Shown here piece by piece: positions 9,056 through 16,631 of a DNA stretch of 64,000 bases. A program made the translations under genes and the position numbers. The notes beneath the pieces were generated by a model. The model saw only the letters and a list, made by a program, of their open reading frames with translations, was not told the DNA's origin and did no database searches. Location: the NCBI GenBank assembly GCA_020848735.1, contig JADLHO010000080.1, positions 62,001-126,000 on the forward strand, read 5' to 3'. This DNA comes from Planctomycetota bacterium (GTDB taxonomy: Bacteria; Planctomycetota; UBA1135; UBA2386). The number at the start of each line of letters is the position of its first letter. The first letter of the stretch is position 1.

Positions 9056-10282
9056 ATGCACCACTGCGTTTTCGCCGCTCCCTTCGCGCTCGAGAGCACG
9101 ATGCGTTTCGTGCGCGCGGCGCTCTCCCTGCCCGGGCTGCGGCTCGCCGTCCTCTCCCAGGAACCGCTCACCCGGCTCCCCGACGACGTGCGTGCGGGCA
9201 TCGCGGCGTTCACCCGCGTGAAGGACGCGCTCGACGTCGACGACCTGGTGCGCGGCATACAGGAACTCGCGACCGAGCTGGGCGCCCCGGTCGACTCGCT
9301 GATCGGCATCCTCGAGCAGGCGCAGGTCCCGCTCGCGGAAGCGAGGGCGCGGCTGGGACTGCCGGGCATGGGTCCCGCCGCAGCGCGCAACTTCCGCGAC
9401 AAGTCCCAGATGAAGGACATCCTGCGGGCACACGGCCTCCCGTGTGCGCGCCACGCCCTCGCCCGGAGCGCGGCGGAGGCCATCGCCGCGGCCTCGCGCA
9501 TCGGCTACCCGATCGTGGTGAAGCCGCCGGCCGGCGCCGGCGCTCGCGCCACCGTGCGCGTCGAGGATCGCGCGCAGCTCGAGAGTCACCTCGCGACGCA
9601 GAAGCCGAGTGCGAGCGCACCGGTGCTCCTCGAGGAGTTCATCCGCGGCCGCGAGTTCTCGTTCGATTCGATCACCCTCGGCGGGCGCCACGTCTTCCAC
9701 TCGGTGAACAGCTATGCGCCGACTCCGCTCGAGGTGGTGCAGACGCCGTGGATCCAGTGGTGCGTCCTCCTCCCGCGCGAGGCCCGCCAGCCCCTCTTCG
9801 AACCGATCTGGGAGGCCGGCCCGCGCGCGCTCGACGCGCTCGGCATGCACACCGGGATGACGCACATGGAGTGGTTCCTGCGCGCCGACGGCAGCATCGC
9901 CATCTCCGAAGTCGCCGCGCGACCTCCCGGGGCCCAGTTCATGACCCTGCTCTCCTGGGCCCACGACTTCGACTTCTACCGCGCCTGGGCCGAGCTCGTG
10001 ATCTTCGGCCGCGTGGCGATCCCGCCGCGCCGCTACGCGACCGGCGCCGCCTACCTGCGCGCGCAGGGCGACGGCACGAAGATCGCCGCCGTGGAGGGCA
10101 TCGAACAGGCGCGCGCGGAGCTCGGTGACCTGGTCGTCGAGTCGAAGCTTCCGCAGCCGGGACAGGCGCCGACGGGCACCTACGAGGGGGAGGGCTACGT
10201 CATCGTCCGCCACCAAGAGACCCACGTCGTGCAGCGCGCCCTCGAACGACTGGTCGGCCTCGTGCGCGTGCGGCTCGCGTGA
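9056..10282 (+). CDS. ATP-grasp carboxylate-amine ligase, paralogue 2 of 3
   Basis: The product is 408 aa from ATG 9056; an ATG three codons earlier (9047) is also possible. The start 'MHHCVFAAPF' lines up with the first strands of the other two paralogues. Key features are 'RDKSQMKDILRAHGLPCARH', 'GYPIVVKPPAGAGARATV', 'LLEEFIRGREFSFDSITL', 'HMEWFLRADG' and 'ISEVAARPPG'. These give the ATP-binding lysines, the acidic metal ligands and the arginine of the ATP-grasp fold. The C-terminal 80 residues ('YATGAAYLRAQGDGTKI') form the small lid domain shared by the three. The next gene starts within its stop codon (GTGA), so the two are translationally coupled. The substrate is unknown. Confidence 0.87.
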   Translation: MHHCVFAAPFALESTMRFVRAALSLPGLRLAVLSQEPLTRLPDDVRAGIAAFTRVKDALDVDDLVRGIQELATELGAPVDSLIGILEQAQVPLAEARARLGLPGMGPAAARNFRDKSQMKDILRAHGLPCARHALARSAAEAIAAASRIGYPIVVKPPAGAGARATVRVEDRAQLESHLATQKPSASAPVLLEEFIRGREFSFDSITLGGRHVFHSVNSYAPTPLEVVQTPWIQWCVLLPREARQPLFEPIWEAGPRALDALGMHTGMTHMEWFLRADGSIAISEVAARPPGAQFMTLLSWAHDFDFYRAWAELVIFGRVAIPPRRYATGAAYLRAQGDGTKIAAVEGIEQARAELGDLVVESKLPQPGQAPTGTYEGEGYVIVRHQETHVVQRALERLVGLVRVRLA

Positions 10283-10827
10283 GCGAGCCCGCCGTCGTCC
10301 CACAGGAAGCGCTCGCCGGCTGGTTCGACGCGTTGCTCGCCGCGCTCGACGCGAACCGCACGCTGGTCGTCGCGCTCGCGATCGCATCCGTCGCGATGTT
10401 CGTCGGCGGGATCGTCGTGGTGAACCTGCTCATCGTGCGGATGCCGGCGGACTGGTTCGTCCGCGCGCGGCGGGCACCGCGACGCCATCCCGTCGCACAC
10501 GTCGTCCTGCTCGTCCTGCGCAACCTGCTCGGCGTGGCGATGCTCCTGCTCGGCGTGGCGATGCTGGTCGGCCCCGGGCAGGGCGTCCTCATGATCCTGC
10601 TCGCGCTCGGTCTGCTCGAGTTCCCCGGCAAACGCCGCATCGAGCTCGCGATCGTGCGCCGGCGTCCCATCCGCCGCGCGATCGACTGGATGCGTCATCG
10701 CGCCGGCAAGCCGCCGCTGCAGATCCCCGCGCCGCGACGGCGCCGCGACGCGGTCACCAGCGACGCACCATCTCGTACGGACGGAACACCTCGCCGAACT
10801 CGTTCCAATAGCGACCCAGGCTCTTGA
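10279..10827 (+). CDS. Small PGPGW-type transmembrane protein
   Basis: The product is 182 aa. The GTG at 10279 overlaps the stop of the ATP-grasp gene. Two or three membrane segments are visible (about 32-54, 74-92 and 94-112). Between the last two is 'VGPGQGVLMILLALGLLEF', which resembles the PGPGW transmembrane family motif (glycine-proline-glycine followed by a hydrophobic helix and 'GL..L..EF'). The tail is strongly basic and probably cytoplasmic. The last 25 codons overlap the convergent lipoprotein gene on the other strand by 74 bases, so the true functional end may be short of the stop. Its role beside an ATP-grasp ligase is unclear; it may be a membrane partner or simply a coupled neighbour. 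Confidence 0.65.
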   Translation: MSEPAVVPQEALAGWFDALLAALDANRTLVVALAIASVAMFVGGIVVVNLLIVRMPADWFVRARRAPRRHPVAHVVLLVLRNLLGVAMLLLGVAMLVGPGQGVLMILLALGLLEFPGKRRIELAIVRRRPIRRAIDWMRHRAGKPPLQIPAPRRRRDAVTSDAPSRTDGTPRRTRSNSDPGS

Positions 10828-11059
10828 ACACCGACGCGTCGTGGTTGACGCCGTTGTAGAAGGCGACGAACGGACCGCCGATCGCACCGCCGAGGAACAC
10901 GAAGGGCACCGCCCAGAGGCGCGACTTCTCCGCGTCCGAGACGAAGCTGCGCGTGAGATCGACGCCGCCGGTGATCGGGCTGACCGCGGTACCGAGGATC
11001 GTCGCGCAGCCCGTGAGCGGCAGGACGGCGGCGAGGGCGAGGGCAGCGAGAGTGCGCAT
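10754..11059 (-). CDS. Small lipoprotein
   Basis: The product is 101 aa. I chose ATG 11059 because it gives a clean lipoprotein signal peptide, with a short basic start, a hydrophobic run and the lipobox LTGC at residues 13-16, so the mature protein would begin at Cys16. The mature part is about 85 residues with a hydrophobic glycine-rich stretch ('FVFLGGAIGGPFVAFYN'), perhaps a membrane-contacting hairpin, and an aromatic C-terminus. I do not recognise a family. It is divergent from the ATP-grasp gene at 11173 and overlaps the end of the upstream plus-strand gene. Confidence 0.65.
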   Translation of the reverse strand: MRTLAALALAAVLPLTGCATILGTAVSPITGGVDLTRSFVSDAEKSRLWAVPFVFLGGAIGGPFVAFYNGVNHDASVFKSLGRYWNEFGEVFRPYEMVRRW

Positions 11060-11072
11060 GGTTCGGAGCTTC

Positions 11073-11085
11073 TTCACGAATCGTC
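11073..11085 (+). promoter_or_regulatory. 13-base element shared with 14526-14538
   Basis: The sequence ttcacgaatcgtc occurs here 88 bases before the ATG of ATP-grasp paralogue 3, and again at 14526-14538, 85 bases before the ATG of the RimK-like ATP-grasp gene. The same strand and nearly the same distance hint at a common operator. A 13-mer shared twice in 64 kb can also arise by chance, and this copy lies just upstream of the divergent lipoprotein gene. Confidence 0.25.
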
Positions 11086-11172
11086 GGTGCCCGGTGGGCG
11101 AAGGACGGCGACGGATCGTAGCCGCGCCCACACGCCCGGCCTATGGTGCGAGCTCCTCTCACCGAGAAGCCC

Positions 11173-12390
11173 ATGAACGTCGTGATGCTCTCGCCGGGAT
11201 TCCCGGACGACATGCCCTACTTCACGCGCGGACTCGCCACGGTCGGCGCCCGCGTCTTCGGCGTCGGCGATCAACCCGTGCAGGCGATCCCCGAGATCGC
11301 GCGCGCCGCTCTCACCGATTACCTCCGGGTCGGCAATCTCTGGGACGAGGCGAAGACCGTCCGCGAGGTCCAGGAGTGGATGCGCGGACGTTCCATCGAC
11401 CGCGTCGAGTGCCTCTGGGAACCGGGGATGGTGCTCGCGGCGCGCATGCGCGAGGCCTTCGGCGTCCCCGGCCTCGACGTCGAGCGTTCGATCGCGTTCC
11501 GCGACAAGGTCCGCATGAAGGAGGTCCTCGCCGCCGCCGGGGTGCGCGTGCCCGGTCATGCCCGCGCGCGCACGAAGGCCGAGGTCCGCGCCGCCGTGGA
11601 GCGCTTCGGCTTCCCGGCGATCGTCAAACCGATCGCCGGCGCCGGCTCGGCCGACACCTATCGACTCGACCGGAAGGAGGACGTCGAGAAGGCGCTCGGC
11701 GCGCTCGACCACGTGAGCGAGGTCACGGTCGAGGAGTTCATCGAGGGCGAGGAGTACACGTACGACACCATCTCGATCGACGGGACGCCGGCGTACGACA
11801 ACGTCGCGTGGTACCGCCCGAAGCCCCTGGTCGCGCGGCTCAACCCCTGGATCAGCGCGCAGGCGATCGCCCTGCGCGACCTCGAGCGGAGGGAGATCCG
11901 CGTGGGCCGTGAACTCGGTCGGCGCGCGATCACGGCGCTCGGCTTCGAGTCCGGGATGACGCACATGGAGTGGTTCCGCAATACGGCCGGCGAGGCGGTG
12001 TTCGGCGAGATCGGTGGCCGCGCTCCGGGTGGCCGGCTCACGCACCTGATGAACTACGCCTGCGACCTCGATCTCTTCCGCGGCTGGGCGGAGGCGGTCT
12101 GTCATCGGCGCTTCTCGCAGCCGGTCGATCGCCGCTACAACGCCGCCGTCGTCTTCAAGCGCGCCGAAGGCGATGGGACGATCCGGCGCATCGAAGGACT
12201 CGACGGCCTGCTCGCGCGCTACGGCGAGCACGTCGCGCACATCGACCTGGTCCGCGTCGGCGAGAAGCGGCGCGACTGGCGCCAGGTGGTGACCGGCGAC
12301 GGCTGGGTCGTCGTGCGCCACCCGGAACTCGAGACCACGCTCCGCATGGCCGATCAATTCGGCACCGATCTCCGCATCTACGCGGCCTGA
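11173..12390 (+). CDS. ATP-grasp carboxylate-amine ligase, paralogue 3 of 3
   Basis: The product is 405 aa from ATG 11173; the upstream in-frame ATG at 11143 would add ten residues before the conserved 'MNVVMLSPGFP' start. The motifs are the most canonical of the three: 'RDKVRMKEVLAAAGVRVP', 'GFPAIVKPIAGAGSADTY', 'TVEEFIEGEEYTYDTISI', 'GMTHMEWFRNTAG' and 'GEIGGRAPGG'. The glycine-rich loop GAGSAD and the pair of acidic metal ligands are intact, so an active ligase is likely. The next gene begins 16 bases downstream on the same strand, followed by an esterase with overlapping stop and start codons, making an operon of ligase, S51-like hydrolase and esterase. The substrate is unknown. Confidence 0.88.
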   Translation: MNVVMLSPGFPDDMPYFTRGLATVGARVFGVGDQPVQAIPEIARAALTDYLRVGNLWDEAKTVREVQEWMRGRSIDRVECLWEPGMVLAARMREAFGVPGLDVERSIAFRDKVRMKEVLAAAGVRVPGHARARTKAEVRAAVERFGFPAIVKPIAGAGSADTYRLDRKEDVEKALGALDHVSEVTVEEFIEGEEYTYDTISIDGTPAYDNVAWYRPKPLVARLNPWISAQAIALRDLERREIRVGRELGRRAITALGFESGMTHMEWFRNTAGEAVFGEIGGRAPGGRLTHLMNYACDLDLFRGWAEAVCHRRFSQPVDRRYNAAVVFKRAEGDGTIRRIEGLDGLLARYGEHVAHIDLVRVGEKRRDWRQVVTGDGWVVVRHPELETTLRMADQFGTDLRIYAA

Positions 12391-12406
12391 GCCCGCGCCC
12401 CGCACC

Positions 12407-13342
12407 ATGAGAGCGACGGCCATCCTCGGCCCCCAACGTCACAAGCCCTGCGTGCGCGATGCCCTGCGCGCCCTCGTGGGCCGCGACGTCCGCCGCCCCG
12501 TCGCCCTGGTCAGCGCCGGTTGGGAGGAGCGTGAACGCGAGCACGACGAGCTGCAGCAGCACGTCGAATGCCCGGTGCGCAATCTCGAGGTCTTCCACCG
12601 CGTCGAGGACGTCTACCAGCGCGATCCAGAACTCCAGCGCGCGGTGCGCGAGCGCAACGATCGTCTCCGTCGCCTGCAGGGCTTCTATCGGACGCGCCTC
12701 TCCCACGCGCTCGGCGCGGCGCGCGAACTCCTCGCGTCGAACGCCGAGCACGACCTCGTCGAGCCGGAACGGCACGAGGCCGTGCTCGCGGTGCGCGCGA
12801 TCGACCTCCACCATCTCGACCGGTTGCGCGGCGTCCATCACGAGTTCTGGTCGCGTTGGCGGCCGGAGCAGCGCGATGCGATCGCCCTGCATCGCGGCGA
12901 GCTGCGCACGATCCTCGCGCAGTGTTCGGCCCTGTGCGTCGCCGGCGGACACGTCGCGGTGCTGCTGAACCGCCTGCGGCTCCTCGGCGTGCTCGATCTG
13001 CAACCCGATCTGCCGGTGGTCGCCTGGTCGGCCGGGGCGATGGCCCTGAGCAATCGCGTCGTCCTCTTCCACGACAGCCCGCCGCAGGGGCCGAGCGATC
13101 CCGAGGTCTTCGAGGCCGGGCTCGGTGTCCTGGGTGGCGTCGTGCCGTTGCCACACGCCCAGCACCGCCTGCACCTCGCCGACCGCGCGCGCGTCTCGCT
13201 CCTCGCGCGCCGCTTCGCCCCCGACCTCTGCCTGCCGCTCTTCGGCGGCGAGTACCTCGCGTGGCACGAGGGCCGCTGGGCGGCGCGGAACGCCGTGCAA
13301 CGGCTCGAGCCCGACGGCTCGCTCGGGGAGGTCGCGGCGTGA
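12407..13342 (+). CDS. Peptidase S51-like (cyanophycinase / dipeptidase E-like) hydrolase
   Basis: The product is 311 aa. Residues about 180-225 carry the hallmarks of the S51 fold: 'CVAGGHVAVLLNRLRLLG' corresponds to the strand, 'GG.' turn and helix. 'PVVAWSAGAMAL' is the nucleophile elbow with Ser208, as in dipeptidase E (GWSAGA) and cyanophycinase (GTSAGA). A later 'VPLPHAQHRL' fits the catalytic His region and 'LPLFGGEYLAW' the last core strand. The N-terminal half is helical and charged and much longer than usual. S51 enzymes cleave Asp-X or beta-aspartyl bonds. Sitting between ATP-grasp ligases, it could break down or trim the peptide-like product they make. The exact substrate is inference. 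Confidence 0.68.
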   Translation: MRATAILGPQRHKPCVRDALRALVGRDVRRPVALVSAGWEEREREHDELQQHVECPVRNLEVFHRVEDVYQRDPELQRAVRERNDRLRRLQGFYRTRLSHALGAARELLASNAEHDLVEPERHEAVLAVRAIDLHHLDRLRGVHHEFWSRWRPEQRDAIALHRGELRTILAQCSALCVAGGHVAVLLNRLRLLGVLDLQPDLPVVAWSAGAMALSNRVVLFHDSPPQGPSDPEVFEAGLGVLGGVVPLPHAQHRLHLADRARVSLLARRFAPDLCLPLFGGEYLAWHEGRWAARNAVQRLEPDGSLGEVAA

Positions 13343-14475
13343 CCCTGCTGATCCACGACTTCATCGGCAAGCGGGCCTTCGCGCCGCCGGCGGTCGACGC
13401 CTTCCTCGCGCGGCACGGTTTCCCGTTCGTCGAAGGTCGCACCGTGACGTTCGTCTACCGCGGCCACGCCGACTCGGTCGAACTGGTGCACTGGATCCAC
13501 GGGCTCGAGTCGTCGATGGCCTTCCAGCGCATCGCCGGCACCGAGCTCTGGTACCTCACGATGGACCTGCCCGAGCGTTCGCGGGTCGAATACAAGCTCG
13601 GTGTCCGGCGCGGCCCGCATCACGCGCTGATCCGCGACCCGCTGAACGACCGCATCGCGCGCGATCCCTACGGCGCGAACTCCGTGGTCCACGGCAACGG
13701 CTATCACGTGCCGGATTGGATCCACGAGGACGCCTTCGCGCGGCGCGGCGAACTCGTGGAACGCCGCTTCCACAGCCACGCCTTCGGCGGCGAGCGCGGC
13801 GTGTCGGTGTACCTCCCCGCGCGCTTCCGACCCTCGCGCCGCTATCCCCTGCTCATCGCGCACGACGGCCCCGACTACGTCCAGTTCGCCTCGCTGCGCA
13901 ACGTGCTCGACAACCTCATCCATCGGCTGGAGCTCCCGCCGATGATCGTCGCGCTCACCGCCTCGGCCGATCGGCTCCACGAGTACGCCGACGACGAGCG
14001 CCACGCCCGCTTCCTCTGCGACGACCTGCTCCCCGAGCTCGATCGGCATTACCCGTTGCTCGACGATCCGGAGTCGCGAGGCCTGATGGGCGCGAGCTTC
14101 GGGGCGGTGGCGTCCCTGGCCGCGGCGTGGCGACGCCCCGGGGTCTTCGGCCGTCTGCTCCTCCAATCCGGCTCCTTCGCCTTCACCGACATCGGACACC
14201 ACAACCGCGGGCCGCTCTTCGACCCCGTCGTGCGCTTCGTCAATGCGTTCCGGGCCGCGCCCGGACGCCCCGCGGAGCGGCTCTTCGTGAGCTGCGGGAT
14301 GTACGAGTCGCTCATCTACTACAACCGCTCCTTGGTTCCCCTCCTGCAGTCGGCCGGCATGGACGTGCGCTTCGTCGAGTCCCCCGACGGGCACAACTGG
14401 GAGAACTGGCGGGACCGCCTCCGCGAGGGCCTCTCGTGGCTCTTTCCCGGCCCGGCCTGGGCGGTCTACGAGTGA
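13339..14475 (+). CDS. Fes-like esterase with N-terminal E-set (CBM48-like) domain
   Basis: The product is 378 aa. The GTG at 13339 overlaps the previous stop codon. Residues about 30-95 look like an immunoglobulin-like E-set domain: 'RTVTFVYRGHADSVELVHWI', an 'ELWYLTMDLPE' strand pair and 'RVEYKLGV'. This is the order seen in enterochelin esterase and in CBM48 glycogen-binding modules. The alpha/beta hydrolase part follows, with 'YPLLIAHDGPDYV', the nucleophile elbow GASFGA (Ser253) and the C-terminal 'DGHNWENWRDRL' with His352, all typical of the esterase D/Fes family. It hydrolyses an ester, or rarely an amide, of an unknown small molecule or polymer. There is no signal peptide, so it is cytoplasmic. 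No siderophore genes are nearby, so a siderophore role is unlikely. Confidence 0.82.
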   Translation: MTLLIHDFIGKRAFAPPAVDAFLARHGFPFVEGRTVTFVYRGHADSVELVHWIHGLESSMAFQRIAGTELWYLTMDLPERSRVEYKLGVRRGPHHALIRDPLNDRIARDPYGANSVVHGNGYHVPDWIHEDAFARRGELVERRFHSHAFGGERGVSVYLPARFRPSRRYPLLIAHDGPDYVQFASLRNVLDNLIHRLELPPMIVALTASADRLHEYADDERHARFLCDDLLPELDRHYPLLDDPESRGLMGASFGAVASLAAAWRRPGVFGRLLLQSGSFAFTDIGHHNRGPLFDPVVRFVNAFRAAPGRPAERLFVSCGMYESLIYYNRSLVPLLQSAGMDVRFVESPDGHNWENWRDRLREGLSWLFPGPAWAVYE

Positions 14476-14525
14476 GCTCGCTCGGGTCCCCGCGCGAGGG
14501 CTGGACGCTGGACTCGGCAGAGGCG

Positions 14526-14538
14526 TTCACGAATCGTC
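14526..14538 (+). promoter_or_regulatory. 13-base element shared with 11073-11085
   Basis: This is the second copy of ttcacgaatcgtc, 85 bases upstream of the start of the RimK-like ATP-grasp gene. A TAGCAT hexamer follows at 14544-14549 and could be a -10 element, although no well-spaced -35 is evident. See the first copy for the caution about chance. Confidence 0.25.
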
Positions 14539-14622
14539 CGGGCTAGCATCCTCGCCCCTCGCCGCGTCGGCTCGGCGCCTCGTCGCGCGCCCGCGCCGGC
14601 GGCGGGCCACGGCAGATCCAAC

Positions 14623-15867
14623 ATGGCAGACGTCACGCGCCGCATCGGCCTATCCCTCGGGGCCGACCTGTGCTGGCCGAAGTGCTTCGAGGACATCGTC
14701 GGTGATCTCCGTCCCGCGGTGCGGGTCGGCAACGACACCGTCCGCTTCCACATCGAACGCGTCGCGATCGAGCCCTTCGACCTGCGCCAGAAGACGCGCT
14801 ACGACCTGATCATCGATCGGCTCACGCACTGGTACCAGCCGACGCGCGAGTGGATCAAGAAGGCGACCATCCTCGACGGTTGCTACGTCTTCAACAATCC
14901 GTGGTCCGTGCAGTCGATGGAGAAGCACACCACGTACTGCGCGATGGCCAAGCTCGGCCTGCCCATCCCGGAGACCTGGCTCATCCCGCCCAAGAGCTAC
15001 GACCAGAAGCCGGACCTCGAGCGCACGCTCCAGAGCTACGCGAAGCTCTTCGACCTCGGCGAGGTCGGACGGAAGGTCGGCTTCCCGCTGTTCATGAAGC
15101 CGTTCGACGGCGGAGGCTGGGTCGGCGTGTCGAAGATCGACGACGAGCAGCAGCTCCGCGACGCCTACGAGCAGAGCGGCAAGTTCCTGATGCACCTGCA
15201 GCGGGGCGTCGTGCCGTACGACCTGTTCGTCCGCGGCATCGGTGTCGGTCCGCAGGTCCGGGTGCTGAAGTACGACCCCGCCGCGCCCCTGCACGACCGC
15301 TACACGACCGCGGTCGACTTCCTGTCCGCGGCGGATGAGTCCTTGGTCCGCGACATCACCCTGACGATCAACGCGTTCTTCGGCTGGGACTTCAACTCGG
15401 CCGAGATCCTCACGCGCGACGGCGTCTGGTACCCGATCGACTTCGCCAATCCCTGCCCGGACTCCCAGGTGACCTCGCTGCACCTGCACTTCCCCTGGCT
15501 CGTGAAGGCGAAGATCCGCTGGGGACTCTTCTGCGCGGCGACCAAGCGCCATTTCCGCCACAACCTCCACTGGCAGCCCTTCTGGGACGTCGCCGCCGAG
15601 GATCTCCCGTACCGTGAGAAGCTCCGGCGCTACGCCCAGATCGCGGAGCGCCGCTTCGAGCAGGACCGCTTCCTCGAGTTCTGCGAAGAGCAGTTGCCGC
15701 AGCTCGACGAGGTGGCCTGGAACTACTTCGGGTCGGACCGCGCGCGCGACGCCGTGCGCCGCAAGGTCGAGGCCCTGTTCCCCAAGCACGAGTGGGATCC
15801 CTTCACCGATCTCTTCTGGACGCGCATCCAGGACTGGCGCAGCTCCGACGCGAAGGCCCGCGCATGA
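14623..15867 (+). CDS. RimK-like ATP-grasp ligase, distinct from the three paralogues
   Basis: The product is 414 aa from ATG 14623. It begins 'RIGLSLGADLCWPKCFEDI', a pre-ATP-grasp region, then 'SMEKHTTYCAMAKLGLPIPE', the entry to the ATP-binding domain. 'GFPLFMKPFDGGGWVGVSKI' carries the ATP-binding lysine and flexible glycine loop. 'WDFNSAEILTRDGVWY' followed by 'PIDFANPCPD' supplies the acidic and asparagine metal ligands in the RimK/glutathione-synthetase style. The last 100 residues are helical and charged, with a 'W..F' rich tail not found in RimK. It overlaps the esterase gene downstream by ATGA, so ligase and esterase are translationally coupled. Probably it activates a carboxylate and couples it to an amine. 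The substrate is unknown. Confidence 0.82.
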   Translation: MADVTRRIGLSLGADLCWPKCFEDIVGDLRPAVRVGNDTVRFHIERVAIEPFDLRQKTRYDLIIDRLTHWYQPTREWIKKATILDGCYVFNNPWSVQSMEKHTTYCAMAKLGLPIPETWLIPPKSYDQKPDLERTLQSYAKLFDLGEVGRKVGFPLFMKPFDGGGWVGVSKIDDEQQLRDAYEQSGKFLMHLQRGVVPYDLFVRGIGVGPQVRVLKYDPAAPLHDRYTTAVDFLSAADESLVRDITLTINAFFGWDFNSAEILTRDGVWYPIDFANPCPDSQVTSLHLHFPWLVKAKIRWGLFCAATKRHFRHNLHWQPFWDVAAEDLPYREKLRRYAQIAERRFEQDRFLEFCEEQLPQLDEVAWNYFGSDRARDAVRRKVEALFPKHEWDPFTDLFWTRIQDWRSSDAKARA

Positions 15868-16607
15868 CCAAGGAATCGTCGACCTGGTACTCCCACCGCG
15901 TCCACCGGCGGGTCACGTTGACCCGCTGGGGTGCGATCGGCACGCCGATCCTGATCTTCCCGACCGCCGCCGGCGACGCCGAGGAGAGCGAGCGCTTCCA
16001 CCTCATCGACGCCATCGGTCCGCTCCTCGAGGGGGGGCGGGTGAAGGCCTACTCGGTCGACTCGGTGCCGGGGCAGGTCTGGTTGCAGGAGAACAACCGG
16101 ATGGACCACGCGAGCTGGATCCAGAACCAGTTCGACGCCGTGATCGAGCACGAGATCGTTCCGGCGATCCGCCACGACTGCAACCATGCCGAGGGCCTGC
16201 AGATCATCGTCACCGGGGCCTCGATCGGCGCGTTCAACGCGCTCGCCTCGCTCTGCCGTCACCCCGAGCTCTTCCGCAAGGCGATCTGCATGAGCGGGAC
16301 CTACGATCCGCGCCGCTTCCTCTCGGGCGAGGCCAACGACGAATGGTTCCGCTCCTCGCCGATCCACTTCGTGCCGAAGCTCCAGGAGGACTCCGAGCAG
16401 CTCCGTCGCCTGCGCCAGTGCTTCGTGCTCCTCACGCACGGCGAGGGCCGACACGAGGCGCCGAAGGAGTCTTGGGACGTGGCCCACGTGCTCGGCGCCC
16501 GCGCCATCCCCAACCGCGTCGACTCGTGGGGCAAGGACTGGCACCACGACTGGGTCACGTGGCGCGCGATGCTCCCGAAGTATCTCGAGGAGCTGCTCCC
16601 GCGGTGA
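15864..16607 (+). CDS. Esterase D-like alpha/beta hydrolase coupled to the ATP-grasp ligase
   Basis: The product is 247 aa. Its ATG lies inside the stop codon of the ATP-grasp gene. The strand 'PILIFPTAAG', the nucleophile elbow TGASIGA with Ser120, and 'DWHHDWVTWRAMLPKYLEEL' near the end (candidate catalytic His227/His228 followed by the typical W-x-x-x-L-P) place it in the esterase D superfamily. It has no signal peptide and no E-set domain, unlike the Fes-like gene 2.5 kb upstream. The close coupling suggests that it acts on the ligase product or supplies its substrate by releasing a carboxylate. That is inference from gene order. Confidence 0.83.
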   Translation: MTKESSTWYSHRVHRRVTLTRWGAIGTPILIFPTAAGDAEESERFHLIDAIGPLLEGGRVKAYSVDSVPGQVWLQENNRMDHASWIQNQFDAVIEHEIVPAIRHDCNHAEGLQIIVTGASIGAFNALASLCRHPELFRKAICMSGTYDPRRFLSGEANDEWFRSSPIHFVPKLQEDSEQLRRLRQCFVLLTHGEGRHEAPKESWDVAHVLGARAIPNRVDSWGKDWHHDWVTWRAMLPKYLEELLPR

Positions 16608-16631
16608 GCGCGCGGCGTCGCCGCCCCGCGC

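Noticed and set aside
13339-14475. Enterochelin esterase in a siderophore pathway
   Set aside because: The fold fits Fes, but no siderophore synthesis, receptor or iron-uptake gene lies nearby; the neighbours are ATP-grasp and glycogen genes.
16606-16629. Terminator between the esterase and PilX-like genes
   Set aside because: An imperfect GC-rich inverted repeat (gagcg...cgctc with a bulge) is present, but it overlaps the esterase stop codon, has no T tract and is no better than background in such GC-rich sequence.
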